A DNA stretch of 64,000 nucleotides from JBIKWM01 sp044356305 (lineage in GTDB: Bacteria > Bacteroidota > Bacteroidia > UBA10329). The stretch is taken from contig JBIKWM010000010.1 of NCBI GenBank assembly GCA_044356305.1, positions 27,165-91,164 on the forward strand, read 5' to 3'. Below, piece by piece: positions 17,266-25,213 of this stretch (positions within the stretch are counted from its first letter, which is position 1; each line of letters begins with the position of its first letter). The translations under genes and the position numbers were made by a program. Below the pieces are notes generated by a model. It saw only the letters and a program-made list of their open reading frames with translations, was not told the DNA's origin and made no database searches.

Positions 17266-18759
17266 TCAGTGACGCCTGCTGCGCCAGTGGCTTATGGTTG
17301 CCATGTCAGCCACCGGGGCAGGGGCCTGAGCATGTGCCACGGCCCCTCCCATCTGGGCGGCCACCAGGGCTGCCACAGCCTCCTCGTCCTCATCGGCACT
17401 GCCGAGCACCGCAGGGTCGAAGTAGCGCGGAACGAAACCCGTGTCGAAGTTGCCGCTGCGGAATGCCTCGTGCCCCATCACAAAGCGGCAGAAGGGCAAC
17501 GTGGTGCGCACACCTGTTATCCTGTACTCGTCTATGGCCCGCTCCATGCGCACAATGGCCGCCTCGCGGTCGTGGGCATAGGTTATCAGTTTGGCTATCA
17601 TCGGGTCATAGTAGATGGGGATGTCCATGCCCTCGGCATAGCCATCATCCACCCGCACTCCCGGGCCCATGGGACGCTCATACCGCTCCAACCGGCCTAT
17701 GTCGGGCAGAAAGCCGTTGGCCGGGTCTTCGGCATACACCCGCACCTCCATGGCATGGCCGCGTATCTGCAAGGTATCCTGACTGATGCTCAGGGGCATG
17801 CCCATGGCCACACGTATCTGCTCGCGCACAAGGTCCACCCCGGTGATCATCTCCGTCACGGGGTGCTCCACCTGTAGGCGGGTGTTCATCTCAAGGAAAT
17901 AGAAGTTGCGGCTGTCGTCCACTAGGAACTCCACCGTGCCTGCCCCGCGGTAGTCGCAGGCGCGGGCCACATCGCACGCGCAGCGCCCCATGGCATCGCG
18001 CAGTTCGGGAGTGAGTATGGCCGAGGGGGCCTCTTCCACCACCTTCTGGTGCCTGCGCTGTATGCTGCACTCGCGTTCAAACAGGTGCACCACGTTACCG
18101 TGCGAGTCGGCCATAACTTGAATCTCAATGTGGCGTGGGCCGCTCACATATCGCTCAATGAACACTGCCCCATTGCCGAAGGCCGAGGTGGCCTCCGATA
18201 TGGCCAGTCGCATCTGCTCCTCCAGTTGGCTCTCCTCGTGCACTGTGCGCATGCCCTTGCCCCCGCCCCCGGCCGATGCCTTTATCAGAATCGGAAACCC
18301 GATCTGGCGGGCCACGCGGATGGCCTCCTCAGGGTCGTTCACAGCGCCCTCGGTGCCCGGTACCAGTGGTATGTTGAACCGCTTGGCGGCCGCCTTGGCG
18401 CTCAGCTTATCGCCCATCATGTCCATACTGTGCGCACTCGGACCTATCAGGATGATGCCGGCCTGCTCCAGCGCACGGGCAAACGAGGCGTTCTCGCTCA
18501 GGAACCCGTAGCCCGGATGCACCGCATCGGCACCGGTGGCGCGGCAGGCGGCTATCACCTTCTGCTGGTCCAGATACGATTGGGCCGAAGCGGGCGGACC
18601 TATGCACACGGCCTCATCGGCATACAGCACGTGGGGCGATGTGCGGTCGGCCTCAGAGTACACCGCCACTGTGGCAATACCCATCTCGCGGGCGGTGCGC
18701 ATCACACGCAGGGCTATCTCGCCCCGATTGGCCACTAAGATCTTCTTGATTGTAGGCAT
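17266..18759 (-). CDS. accC: Biotin carboxylase subunit of an acyl-CoA carboxylase
   Basis: 497 residues. Carries out the ATP- and bicarbonate-dependent carboxylation of biotin on a carrier protein. The biotin-carboxylase N-domain starts KKILVANRGEIALRVMR; the ATP-grasp glycine loop is KASAGGGGKGMR near residue 160; the catalytic segment FLEMNTRLQVEHPVTE is near 285-300. The C-terminal tail after the BC domain (about 45 residues, acidic then Ala/Pro-rich) is longer than in E. coli AccC and resembles stand-alone subunits of propionyl-CoA carboxylases. No biotin carrier or carboxyltransferase gene is adjacent, so the partner is elsewhere. A TACTTTTG box lies 33 bases before the ATG. Confidence 0.9.
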   Translation of the reverse strand: MPTIKKILVANRGEIALRVMRTAREMGIATVAVYSEADRTSPHVLYADEAVCIGPPASAQSYLDQQKVIAACRATGADAVHPGYGFLSENASFARALEQAGIILIGPSAHSMDMMGDKLSAKAAAKRFNIPLVPGTEGAVNDPEEAIRVARQIGFPILIKASAGGGGKGMRTVHEESQLEEQMRLAISEATSAFGNGAVFIERYVSGPRHIEIQVMADSHGNVVHLFERECSIQRRHQKVVEEAPSAILTPELRDAMGRCACDVARACDYRGAGTVEFLVDDSRNFYFLEMNTRLQVEHPVTEMITGVDLVREQIRVAMGMPLSISQDTLQIRGHAMEVRVYAEDPANGFLPDIGRLERYERPMGPGVRVDDGYAEGMDIPIYYDPMIAKLITYAHDREAAIVRMERAIDEYRITGVRTTLPFCRFVMGHEAFRSGNFDTGFVPRYFDPAVLGSADEDEEAVAALVAAQMGGAVAHAQAPAPVADMATISHWRSRRH

Positions 18760-18792
18760 CAGGAATTATTGGGGCTTTTGGAAGAAGGCAGG

Positions 18793-18800
18793 CAAAAGTA
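18793..18800 (-). promoter_or_regulatory. Bacteroidota -7 box TACTTTTG for accC
   Basis: Minus-strand TACTTTTG, an exact TAnnTTTG match, 33 bases before the ATG at 18759. Confidence 0.6.
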
Positions 18801-18925
18801 GGTCGTGGCGCAGGCCATCGCCAATCCCTGCTCACCACATGTACCGGTGCTGGCACAATGGCGGCCACCATTTACCATTTCCCCAATAAAGACTCAGGTC
18901 AGCCGAATTTAGGCACCTTCGCACC

Positions 18926-19282
18926 ATGCATGTGGAAGACCTACGTCAGCTATGCCTCAGTCTGCCGGCCACCGAGGAGTGTTTCCCGTTCGATGCCGAG
19001 ACGCTGGTCTTCAAAGTATGCGGCAAGATGTTCTGCCTGGTGCCATTGGAGAAGGCTCCCCTCACCTTCAACGTGAAATGCGACCCTGAACGGGCCATTG
19101 AACTGCGCGAGCACCACAGCGGGGTGCAGGCGGGCTGGCACATGAGCAAGACCAATTGGAACACCGTTGTTCAGGACGGTTCGTTCACCGATGCCGATGC
19201 CCGGCAATGGGTGATTGACAGCTACCGCCTGGTGGTGTCGGGCCTGCCGAAAAAGGTACAGGCCACCCTGACTGCGGTATGA
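18926..19282 (+). CDS. MmcQ/YjbR family protein
   Basis: 118 residues, the normal size of this family of small double-wing DNA-binding-fold proteins. Family features: LRQLCLSLPATEECFPF at the N-terminus, KVCGKMFCLVPLE in the middle, and the WNTVVQDGSFTDADARQWVIDSYRLV region near the end. The biochemical role is not settled. The ATG at 18926 is favoured because a CACCTTCG sequence, one base off TAnnTTCG, lies four bases upstream, as seen for several genes here. It diverges from accC. Confidence 0.88.
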   Translation: MHVEDLRQLCLSLPATEECFPFDAETLVFKVCGKMFCLVPLEKAPLTFNVKCDPERAIELREHHSGVQAGWHMSKTNWNTVVQDGSFTDADARQWVIDSYRLVVSGLPKKVQATLTAV

Positions 19283-19324
19283 CGGTGATATGTGACCAAC
19301 TTAGCCACCCATTAATTCCACCGC

Positions 19325-19831
19325 ATGCAAAACCAGATCTACACGATACTTGCCTGTGCCGCTCTGATTGTATCGGCACCGGGCTGCGATGAAGATGCCG
19401 AGGGCACTGACCTGCAGTTATACAACATGGCCGTTGACAGTCAGGGCCATGTGTGGTACCGCAACAGCGCTGCCGACCTTGACAGGAGCAATGGCAGCGG
19501 CCACAACTATGACCACCTGCGCACACGCTACAACACTGAGGCGGCCACCATGCTCGACACCAATGGTAAGGTGATGGATGGGGCAGTGTTCCCAGAAGGT
19601 GCCCTGATAGTGAAAGAGTTGTATGACGACCCTGGCACAGTGGAGCGATATGCCATATTATGGAAACAGACGGGCCATGCCGATGCCGATGATGCCGGCT
19701 GGGTGTGGGGATATGTGAATGCCGATGCCACGGTACGAACCCCGGCCGCAGATAAGGGCGATGGATGTGTGTCCTGTCATAGGCAGTCGGGCCATATCGA
19801 TCAGACACTGATGAACAAGTTCTTTCCTTGA
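19325..19831 (+). CDS. Cytochrome P460-like haem lipoprotein
   Basis: 168 residues. Signal sequence ends VSAPGC (lipobox, Cys21). The domain has the cytochrome P460 pattern: FPEGALIVKELY in the middle, a WVWGYVNAD segment, and a C-terminal DGCVSCHRQSGHIDQT with the CxxCH haem-attachment site. P460 proteins carry a cross-linked haem c and oxidise hydroxylamine in nitrifiers; the cross-linking Lys cannot be assigned by eye, so many relatives could simply be mono-haem cytochromes. Mature protein is predicted to be membrane-anchored outside the cytoplasm. The DUF502 gene starts six bases after its stop. Confidence 0.78.
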   Translation: MQNQIYTILACAALIVSAPGCDEDAEGTDLQLYNMAVDSQGHVWYRNSAADLDRSNGSGHNYDHLRTRYNTEAATMLDTNGKVMDGAVFPEGALIVKELYDDPGTVERYAILWKQTGHADADDAGWVWGYVNADATVRTPAADKGDGCVSCHRQSGHIDQTLMNKFFP

Positions 19832-19836
19832 TCCGC

Positions 19837-20463
19837 ATGCAGTTCAGGCCCAAACGCATTTTCACATACTTCCTACAGGGGCTTATCTATCTGGCCCCGG
19901 TGGGACTTACTGTGTATGTGGTGTGGTCGGTCTTCACCGGTCTCGATGGGCTGCTCACACCACTGGTGCGCGATCTGGTGCCCTTTCATGTGCCCGGCAT
20001 CGGCATTGTGGTGGTTTTTCTGGGCATCAGTTTCATGGGCTACTTCATCACCCGGTTCATCAGCGCCAGGGTGCTGCTGTTTATTGATGGACTGCTGAAA
20101 CGTGCCCCGGGCATCAAGGTGGTCTATACGGCAGTCAACGACCTGATCACAGTGTTCTTTGCAAAAAAAGAAGGCATGGGCCACGCGGTCCGTGTGGTGG
20201 TTCAGCGCGACCCTTTGCAGTACAAGCTGGGATTCATCACCCAAGATGATCTGGAAGCCTTTGGTTTCAGCGATTCAGATGGCATTGTGAGTGTGTACTT
20301 CCCCTACTCGTATGGCATAATGGGAAATCAGATGTTTGTCAGGCGCAGCGATGTTGAGATGCTCGACATCCCTGCATCGCAGGCCATGAAGTTCATCGTA
20401 TCGGGCGGGGTCACACGGCTCGAAGACCACGAACATGAGGAAGAACCGCCTCAGCGCAACTGA
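19837..20463 (+). CDS. DUF502 family membrane protein
   Basis: 208 residues from the ATG at 19837; the TTG nine bases upstream overlaps the previous stop and is less likely. Two transmembrane segments (IYLAPVGLTVYVVWSV near 17-33, IGIVVVFLGISFMGYF near 55-70) are followed by a soluble domain with RVLLFIDGLLKRAPGIKVVYTAVNDL, the signature of DUF502 (PF04367), and PYSYGIMGNQMFV. Function unknown. The acidic tail LEDHEHEEEPPQRN is variable in the family. Its last 13 bases overlap the end of the converging hemD gene. Confidence 0.88.
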   Translation: MQFRPKRIFTYFLQGLIYLAPVGLTVYVVWSVFTGLDGLLTPLVRDLVPFHVPGIGIVVVFLGISFMGYFITRFISARVLLFIDGLLKRAPGIKVVYTAVNDLITVFFAKKEGMGHAVRVVVQRDPLQYKLGFITQDDLEAFGFSDSDGIVSVYFPYSYGIMGNQMFVRRSDVEMLDIPASQAMKFIVSGGVTRLEDHEHEEEPPQRN

Positions 20464-21101
20464 GCCAGAATACCTGCGGCATCGGCCGTGGCGCACACCT
20501 TTGGCACTATTCCCACCTTTGTAAGGGCACTGGCCGTGGTGCGGCCTATCGCAATGGCCACATCTGGCACAGGCCAGCCGGCAAGCATATATCCCTCCAC
20601 ATTCAAAGGACTGGTAAACACCAATGTCTCTAGAGGGTCTGGTGTTTCTGCCGGACAGACTGCAATAGTCCGATACACAGGCAACTGTACCACAAGCGCA
20701 GGATCGAGGTCGCTGATCAGGGTTCCGCGGGTCTGTTCAGAACAGGGAACAAGTACCCGCAATCCGCAGAGCCGATCGGCCAACTCAGAGGCGAAACCTT
20801 TCAGATCGCTATCTTGGGCGGTTATGATGTCCTGTATTCCCAGCTTTGCCAATGCCTCGGCTGTGCCCGGACCAGGGGCCACCACTATCGCATGGTCAGG
20901 AATCCTATCTTTTGATGCAAAGAACCGCACCGCATTCGGGCTGTTGAAGATGTAAGCATCGAACCGGGTCGTGGGCGACTCAAATTCCAAAGCTTTCACC
21001 TCAGCGAATGGGATACCACGAACCTGATACCCGGCCGTTTCGAAAGCCAAACGCCACGGATGGCTCGGGGGCAAATGGCGGGTGATGAGGAGGCCAGGCA
21101 T
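20451..21101 (-). CDS. hemD: Uroporphyrinogen-III synthase
   Basis: 216 residues, typical for this two-lobed enzyme that closes hydroxymethylbilane to uroporphyrinogen III in tetrapyrrole synthesis. Family landmarks include ITRHLPPSHPW at the start, FDAYIFNSPNAVRFF near 50-62, the second-lobe TLVFTSPLNVEGYM near 157-171, and AIGRTTASALTKVG near 185. The sequence family is poorly conserved, but position directly downstream of hemC on the same strand (88-base gap) confirms the call. Its stop overlaps the end of the converging DUF502 gene. Confidence 0.88.
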   Translation of the reverse strand: MPGLLITRHLPPSHPWRLAFETAGYQVRGIPFAEVKALEFESPTTRFDAYIFNSPNAVRFFASKDRIPDHAIVVAPGPGTAEALAKLGIQDIITAQDSDLKGFASELADRLCGLRVLVPCSEQTRGTLISDLDPALVVQLPVYRTIAVCPAETPDPLETLVFTSPLNVEGYMLAGWPVPDVAIAIGRTTASALTKVGIVPKVCATADAAGILAQLR

Positions 21102-21189
21102 TCAGGAAGGATTTACCAAAAAGAGAATCAGTGGGATATCGCGAGACAGAGACGCTGTTTTTAAAGTCAGATGCGGTGAAAACGCCTGT

Positions 21190-22080
21190 TCAGGAGCCGC
21201 TTTTGAGGGCAGCTACGGCCTGGCTCACAAGTTCTTTGGCATCGCTGCCAGAGAGCGTGACAGTATGAAGGGGAGTGTCCCAAGCCTGTGCCACGCAGGC
21301 CCTAACATGCAAGGTATTTTCTCTTTCCTCGCAATAGGCCCCGAGGGGAATCTGGCAACCGCCACCGAAACCTGCCAGGATACCGCGCTCTACCCCTATC
21401 CGCCTCTGCACATCCGCATCGTTCAGCGGTGCTATGGCAGCGATAAGAGCAGTATCCGTCTCGCGCGTCTGCAACGCCAGAACACCTTGGGCCGGTGCCG
21501 GAATAAAGTATCCCGGATCAAGCCTTTGCACAGAAAGTCCGCTCAGATTGAGCCCCAGTCTGCCTATGCCCGCGGCAGCAAGCATGATGGCATCGTACTG
21601 CCCATCGCGCAGCTTCTGCACACGGGTGGGCACATTGCCGCGCAGGTCAGTAATTCGCAAGTCGGGGCGCAGGTGCAGCAACTGGGCCTTGCGCCTTGCG
21701 CTCGAGGTGCCCACATGGGCCCCTTTCGGCAATGCATCAAGTCCCTTTCCATCGGCATCTGTGCGTATGAGCAACAGCTCGGCAGGGTCCTCGCGCTCAG
21801 ATACCGTTGCCACCATCAATCCCGCAGGATTCTGAGTCGGAAGGTCCTTATGCGAATGCACCGCCAGATCGATGGAACCGTTGAGCAGCGCTTCTTCCAG
21901 TTCCTTGGTGAAAAAACCCTTGCCCTCCATCTTATCGAAACTGAGGTGCTGAATGCGGTCGCCCTGGGTCTTAATGATGGTGAGGCTCACCTCGTGCCCA
22001 AGCGCTGAGAGCCTATCCTTTACATGATTGGCCTGCCAAAGGGCCAGTTCGCTCCCTCTCGATCCGATGTTGATGCGCAT
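21190..22080 (-). CDS. hemC: Hydroxymethylbilane synthase (porphobilinogen deaminase)
   Basis: 296 residues, normal length. Polymerises four porphobilinogens into hydroxymethylbilane on a covalent dipyrromethane cofactor. Seen: INIGSRGSELALWQANHV at the N-terminus, the catalytic Asp region DLAVHSHKDLP, the Arg-rich RRKAQLL segment, and the cofactor-binding Cys in GFGGGCQIPLGAY. The ATG at 22080 places the start at the usual MRINIGSR. hemD follows; other haem genes are not in the window. A CAACTTCG sequence about 25 bases upstream is a weak promoter candidate. Confidence 0.93.
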   Translation of the reverse strand: MRINIGSRGSELALWQANHVKDRLSALGHEVSLTIIKTQGDRIQHLSFDKMEGKGFFTKELEEALLNGSIDLAVHSHKDLPTQNPAGLMVATVSEREDPAELLLIRTDADGKGLDALPKGAHVGTSSARRKAQLLHLRPDLRITDLRGNVPTRVQKLRDGQYDAIMLAAAGIGRLGLNLSGLSVQRLDPGYFIPAPAQGVLALQTRETDTALIAAIAPLNDADVQRRIGVERGILAGFGGGCQIPLGAYCEERENTLHVRACVAQAWDTPLHTVTLSGSDAKELVSQAVAALKSGS

Positions 22081-22179
22081 GGATATCCGTTCCGTTTTAT
22101 AGCGGGGCGAAGTTGATGGATGAAACGGTCAGTACATGAATATCGACCTCCGAAATATCGGGGTCGGTCTCAAGGTCGA

Positions 22180-22707
22180 TCACCTCGATGCGTACTGTGC
22201 CAATTCGGCCAGCTCCTTTTCAATGCGCTGCTGCCATTCGGTCTGCTCCTCTGGCCGCGTGCCATGCTGGGTCTCGCGGTCGTAGCGGTCCTGGTACTTG
22301 CTGCTGGCATCAAACATTTGGCTATGCATGGCCTCGGCTTTTTTTGCCAACACTCGGCAGTCTGAAATGGCGGCCAACTCCTTCCGCAATTTGCGGGCAA
22401 AAAGCTCGGTGATGTCGAAATGCAGTCGTTCATGACGAAGCAGGTCAGGCGTTCCCTCGCCTCTGAGCCACGACCGTTTCGGACTGAATGAACACGACAC
22501 AGTAGCGTTCGGCACTCCCCCATCGCACGACACGGCCATTGATATGCCGCTATCGGTCATGGCAGCCTTGTTCGAACTGCGGTCAACACGGCCTTTGAAA
22601 TCGTCCCAGGTCAATCTGCGCTCAGCCGTCCAAGGAATGTCGGTGGTCTGCGCCTTAACAAGTGCGCAAGCCAGCAATGCGAGAACCAACAGAAAGCTGC
22701 GGAGCAT
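22180..22707 (-). CDS. DUF922 family putative secreted zinc protease-like protein
   Basis: 175 residues from the ATG at 22707, which gives a compact signal peptide (MLRSFLLVLALLACALVKAQ); an ATG 36 bases upstream is possible. The protein begins after cleavage with W-x-RxLTWDDFKG, and carries LLRHERLHFDITELFARKLRK at 90-110. HERLH fits the HExxH zinc-binding pattern and is the conserved centre of DUF922 (PF06037), so a metallopeptidase-like role is suspected but unproven. Length is within the family range. Periplasmic by signal peptide. Single gene upstream of hemC on the same strand, 99 bases apart. Confidence 0.75.
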   Translation of the reverse strand: MLRSFLLVLALLACALVKAQTTDIPWTAERRLTWDDFKGRVDRSSNKAAMTDSGISMAVSCDGGVPNATVSCSFSPKRSWLRGEGTPDLLRHERLHFDITELFARKLRKELAAISDCRVLAKKAEAMHSQMFDASSKYQDRYDRETQHGTRPEEQTEWQQRIEKELAELAQYASR

Positions 22708-22829
22708 GGATGTAGGGATGTTGGTCATTGGTTCATCTGCCAAATCATATCAAGCCATTGACGAGAGGTTTCTCCTGTTGAAATTCATATCAATGTTGAA
22801 ATCCTCCTTCAAAACTCTGATCTGATTCT

Positions 22830-24161
22830 TCAACCACCTATGAACTTGGATTCTTCTGCATCGCCTTTGAGCGCCTCACGGTAACGGGTCAGGGCGCGGT
22901 CGCGGGCCCATGTATGCTCCACTATCGGGTGCGGATAGCTCAGGCTGTCAAGCTCCTTCACCCACTTGCGTATGTAGCGCATGTCGGGGTCAAATTTTCG
23001 GGCCTGTTCTGTAGGATTGAACACACGGAAATACGGTGCCCCATCGCAACCCGATCCGCTGGCCCACTGCCAGCCGCCATTGTTGCTGGCCAGGTCGAAA
23101 TCAAGAAGCTTTCGCGCAAAATAGGCCTCGCCCCAGCGCCAGTCGAGCAGCAGGTGCTTGCACAGAAAACTGGCCACCACCATGCGCACCCGGTTGTGCA
23201 TGTGGCCGGTGGCATTCAGCTCTCGCATGCCAGCATCGACCAGCGGATACCCTGTGCGGCCCTCGCACCACGCTATGAAATGCTGCTCATCTGTCTCCCA
23301 TCTTATACGGTCGTATGCGGGTTTGAAAGCTCGGTCGACATGTGGGAAATGCCAAAGAATGGCCTGATAGAAATCGCGCCAGACCAGCTCCATCATGTAC
23401 TTGTGACTGTGGGTGCGGGCCTGCCTCATCAGTGCGCGGATGCTGACCATTCCGAAACGCAGGTGAACACCCATGCGGCTTGTACCGGCCACAGCGGGCA
23501 GGTCGCGCACCTCGTGGTAACGCCTCAGCAGGTCATTGCTCACCGATGCGGGCGGAATAAGTACATCGGTGGCCGCAAAACCCAGATCGGCCAACGATGG
23601 CATGGTCAGCGGCTGAGTGGCAAAAAGCGCATCAAGGTGACCCTCTGATGGAAATGGCGCCAGATCAACGTCAGTCAACAGCGACAGCCAACGCTTGGAA
23701 TATGGTGTGAATACCGTATAGGGCGTGCCGTCATCCTTCAACACCTCACTGCACTCAAAAACAACCTGATCCTTACAAGTGATCAGCCTTGCCCCTACCC
23801 TTTTCAGTTGCTCCTCTACGGCTGCATCGCGGTGGCGGGCATACGGTTCGTAGTCGCGGTTAGCATAAACCGCCTTGACATCGTAAACGCTTGAAATAGC
23901 TTCAAATGCATCGGCCGGTGTGCCGTGGTGCACATACAGGCTGCTGCCCAGCGCCTCCAATTGCTTTTTGATGGCCACGAGTTCGCGATGGATGAGGTCA
24001 ACCCTTCTATCAGACTCATCCTCAAGCTTTGACAGGATATCCGTATCAAAAATGAACACAGGAAGCACCGGCAGTCCAGACCGCAGGGCAGCAAACAGGG
24101 CCGCGTTGTCGTGCAACCGCAGGTCGCGCCTGAACCAATGGAGTACGATCGGAATGGACAT
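22830..24161 (-). CDS. Deoxyribodipyrimidine photolyase (cryptochrome/photolyase family)
   Basis: 443 residues from the ATG at 24161 (MSIPIVLHWFRRDLRL), preferred over an upstream start that adds eight unrelated residues. Repairs UV cyclobutane dimers using light absorbed by an antenna pigment and FAD. Domains: antenna-binding Rossmann domain 1-130, helical FAD domain from about 190. The FAD region shows RTGYPLVDAGMRELNATGHMHNR and DFDLASNNGGWQWASGSG, both class I CPD photolyase features, with the photoreduction Trp positions apparently kept. A 6-4 or cryptochrome role is less likely given these motifs. Transcribed alone, diverging from the Kazal-like gene. Confidence 0.9.
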   Translation of the reverse strand: MSIPIVLHWFRRDLRLHDNAALFAALRSGLPVLPVFIFDTDILSKLEDESDRRVDLIHRELVAIKKQLEALGSSLYVHHGTPADAFEAISSVYDVKAVYANRDYEPYARHRDAAVEEQLKRVGARLITCKDQVVFECSEVLKDDGTPYTVFTPYSKRWLSLLTDVDLAPFPSEGHLDALFATQPLTMPSLADLGFAATDVLIPPASVSNDLLRRYHEVRDLPAVAGTSRMGVHLRFGMVSIRALMRQARTHSHKYMMELVWRDFYQAILWHFPHVDRAFKPAYDRIRWETDEQHFIAWCEGRTGYPLVDAGMRELNATGHMHNRVRMVVASFLCKHLLLDWRWGEAYFARKLLDFDLASNNGGWQWASGSGCDGAPYFRVFNPTEQARKFDPDMRYIRKWVKELDSLSYPHPIVEHTWARDRALTRYREALKGDAEESKFIGG

Positions 24162-24297
24162 CTGACCACAACACATCCGATGCAACAGAGTTCAGAGCAG
24201 GGAATATTGAAATATGAGGCAAACTCCAAATGGCCAATGCAATTGACAACATCGCCCATGCCTTTCTTTTGTGGCAACATTACACCCTACCTGACCG

Positions 24298-24513
24298 ATG
24301 AGAAATCTGCTCCTTTGCGCATTGCTGGCCGGTACGGCCGCCTTCACCGCCTGCGAGAGCTGCTACGATGCCGATCTGGAAGCCAACTATCGTGGAGTGC
24401 AGTGCACCATGGACTGCCCCGGGGTGTGCGGCTGCGATGGTAAATATTACTGCAACGGGTGCCTTGCTGCCAAAGAGGGCATACCGGTCGAGGCCGAAGT
24501 GACCTGCAACTGA
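24298..24513 (+). CDS. Small Cys-rich lipoprotein with Kazal-like motif
   Basis: 71 residues. Signal sequence MRNLLLCALLAGTAAFTAC gives a lipidated Cys19. The mature 52 residues contain eight cysteines, including CPGVCGCDGKYYCNGCLAA followed by xPVEAEVTC, which follows the Kazal protease-inhibitor pattern (VCGCDGxTYxNxCxA). One extra Cys replaces the usual Ser/Gly after the Tyr, so disulphide pairing may differ. Inference: an envelope-anchored protease inhibitor or a Kazal-fold binding protein. Close to a gene for a secreted M43 protease (25214), but a functional link is not shown. Three bases separate it from the hydrolase gene. Confidence 0.65.
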   Translation: MRNLLLCALLAGTAAFTACESCYDADLEANYRGVQCTMDCPGVCGCDGKYYCNGCLAAKEGIPVEAEVTCN

Positions 24514-24516
24514 CCC

Positions 24517-25203
24517 TTGAACACCGAGATCGTACTTATTCACGGGGCGTTGGGCTGTGCGGCCCAGCTTGGCCCATTGGCCCAGCGGCTCGGCTCTGCC
24601 GCACGGGTACATGTGCTTGAACTGAGCGGTCACGGCCTTACTCCATACAGCGGTTCTTTCGGCATAACCGCCTTTAGCAACCAGCTTCAGGGTTTTATCG
24701 AAGTGCATTGCGCCTCAGCACCGTTGGTATTCGGCTACAGCATGGGCGGGTATGTGGCCCTCTATCTGGCCGCTACCATGCCCGATTCGGTTCGTGGTGT
24801 TATAACCCTCGGCACCAAGTACGCCTGGAACCCCGAGCAGGCCCAGCGTGAGGCACAGATGCTGCATCTGCCCACCTTGCGCGAGAAAGTGCCTTCGTTT
24901 GCTCAGAATCTGAGTGATATGCACGGACCACAACTGGCCCCCTTGCTCGAACACACAGCGGAGATGATGCTGGCGTTGGGCAACGCACCTGTTCTCACTT
25001 CAACGCTATTGAACAGGATCAAATGCCCTGTGCACGTATGTGTGGGCGATACTGACCGTATGGTGAGCCGCGATGAGACCGAGGCCATGGCCGCGGCAAT
25101 TCCCGGTGCCACGTTACATATTCTGCCACAGACCAAACACCCTATTGAGGCGGTTGATCCAACCCTCATCGAACAGGTGATTATGGCGGCCCTTCTTGCT
25201 TAG
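24517..25203 (+). CDS. Alpha/beta hydrolase
   Basis: 228 residues, TTG start at 24517, three bases after the previous stop; no ATG is available near the conserved N-terminus (EIVLIHGALG). Catalytic triad candidates: Ser in GYSMGGY (about residue 75), Asp in VGDTDRM (about 180), His in KHPIE (about 207). The HG of the oxyanion hole is in LIHGALG. No signal peptide, so cytoplasmic. The fold covers esterases, lipases and C-C hydrolases; the short cap region gives no clue to the substrate. Probably co-transcribed with the Kazal-like gene. The following protease gene has its own promoter box overlapping this gene's 3' end. Confidence 0.82.
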   Translation: MNTEIVLIHGALGCAAQLGPLAQRLGSAARVHVLELSGHGLTPYSGSFGITAFSNQLQGFIEVHCASAPLVFGYSMGGYVALYLAATMPDSVRGVITLGTKYAWNPEQAQREAQMLHLPTLREKVPSFAQNLSDMHGPQLAPLLEHTAEMMLALGNAPVLTSTLLNRIKCPVHVCVGDTDRMVSRDETEAMAAAIPGATLHILPQTKHPIEAVDPTLIEQVIMAALLA

Positions 25204-25208
25204 ATTTG
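25201..25208 (+). promoter_or_regulatory. -7 box TAGATTTG five bases before a start codon
   Basis: TAGATTTG, exact TAnnTTTG, formed partly by the stop codon of the hydrolase gene; TGTTG separates it from the ATG at 25214. Predicts a leaderless or nearly leaderless mRNA and supports ATG 25214 over the TTG at 25196. Confidence 0.65.
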
Positions 25209-25213
25209 TGTTG

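Noticed and set aside
22143..22168. Hairpin GACCTCCGA/TCGGGGTC between hemC and the DUF922 gene
   Set aside because: The stem is short with a mismatch, has no T-run on either strand and no sign of a conserved leader, so it is not called a terminator or riboswitch.
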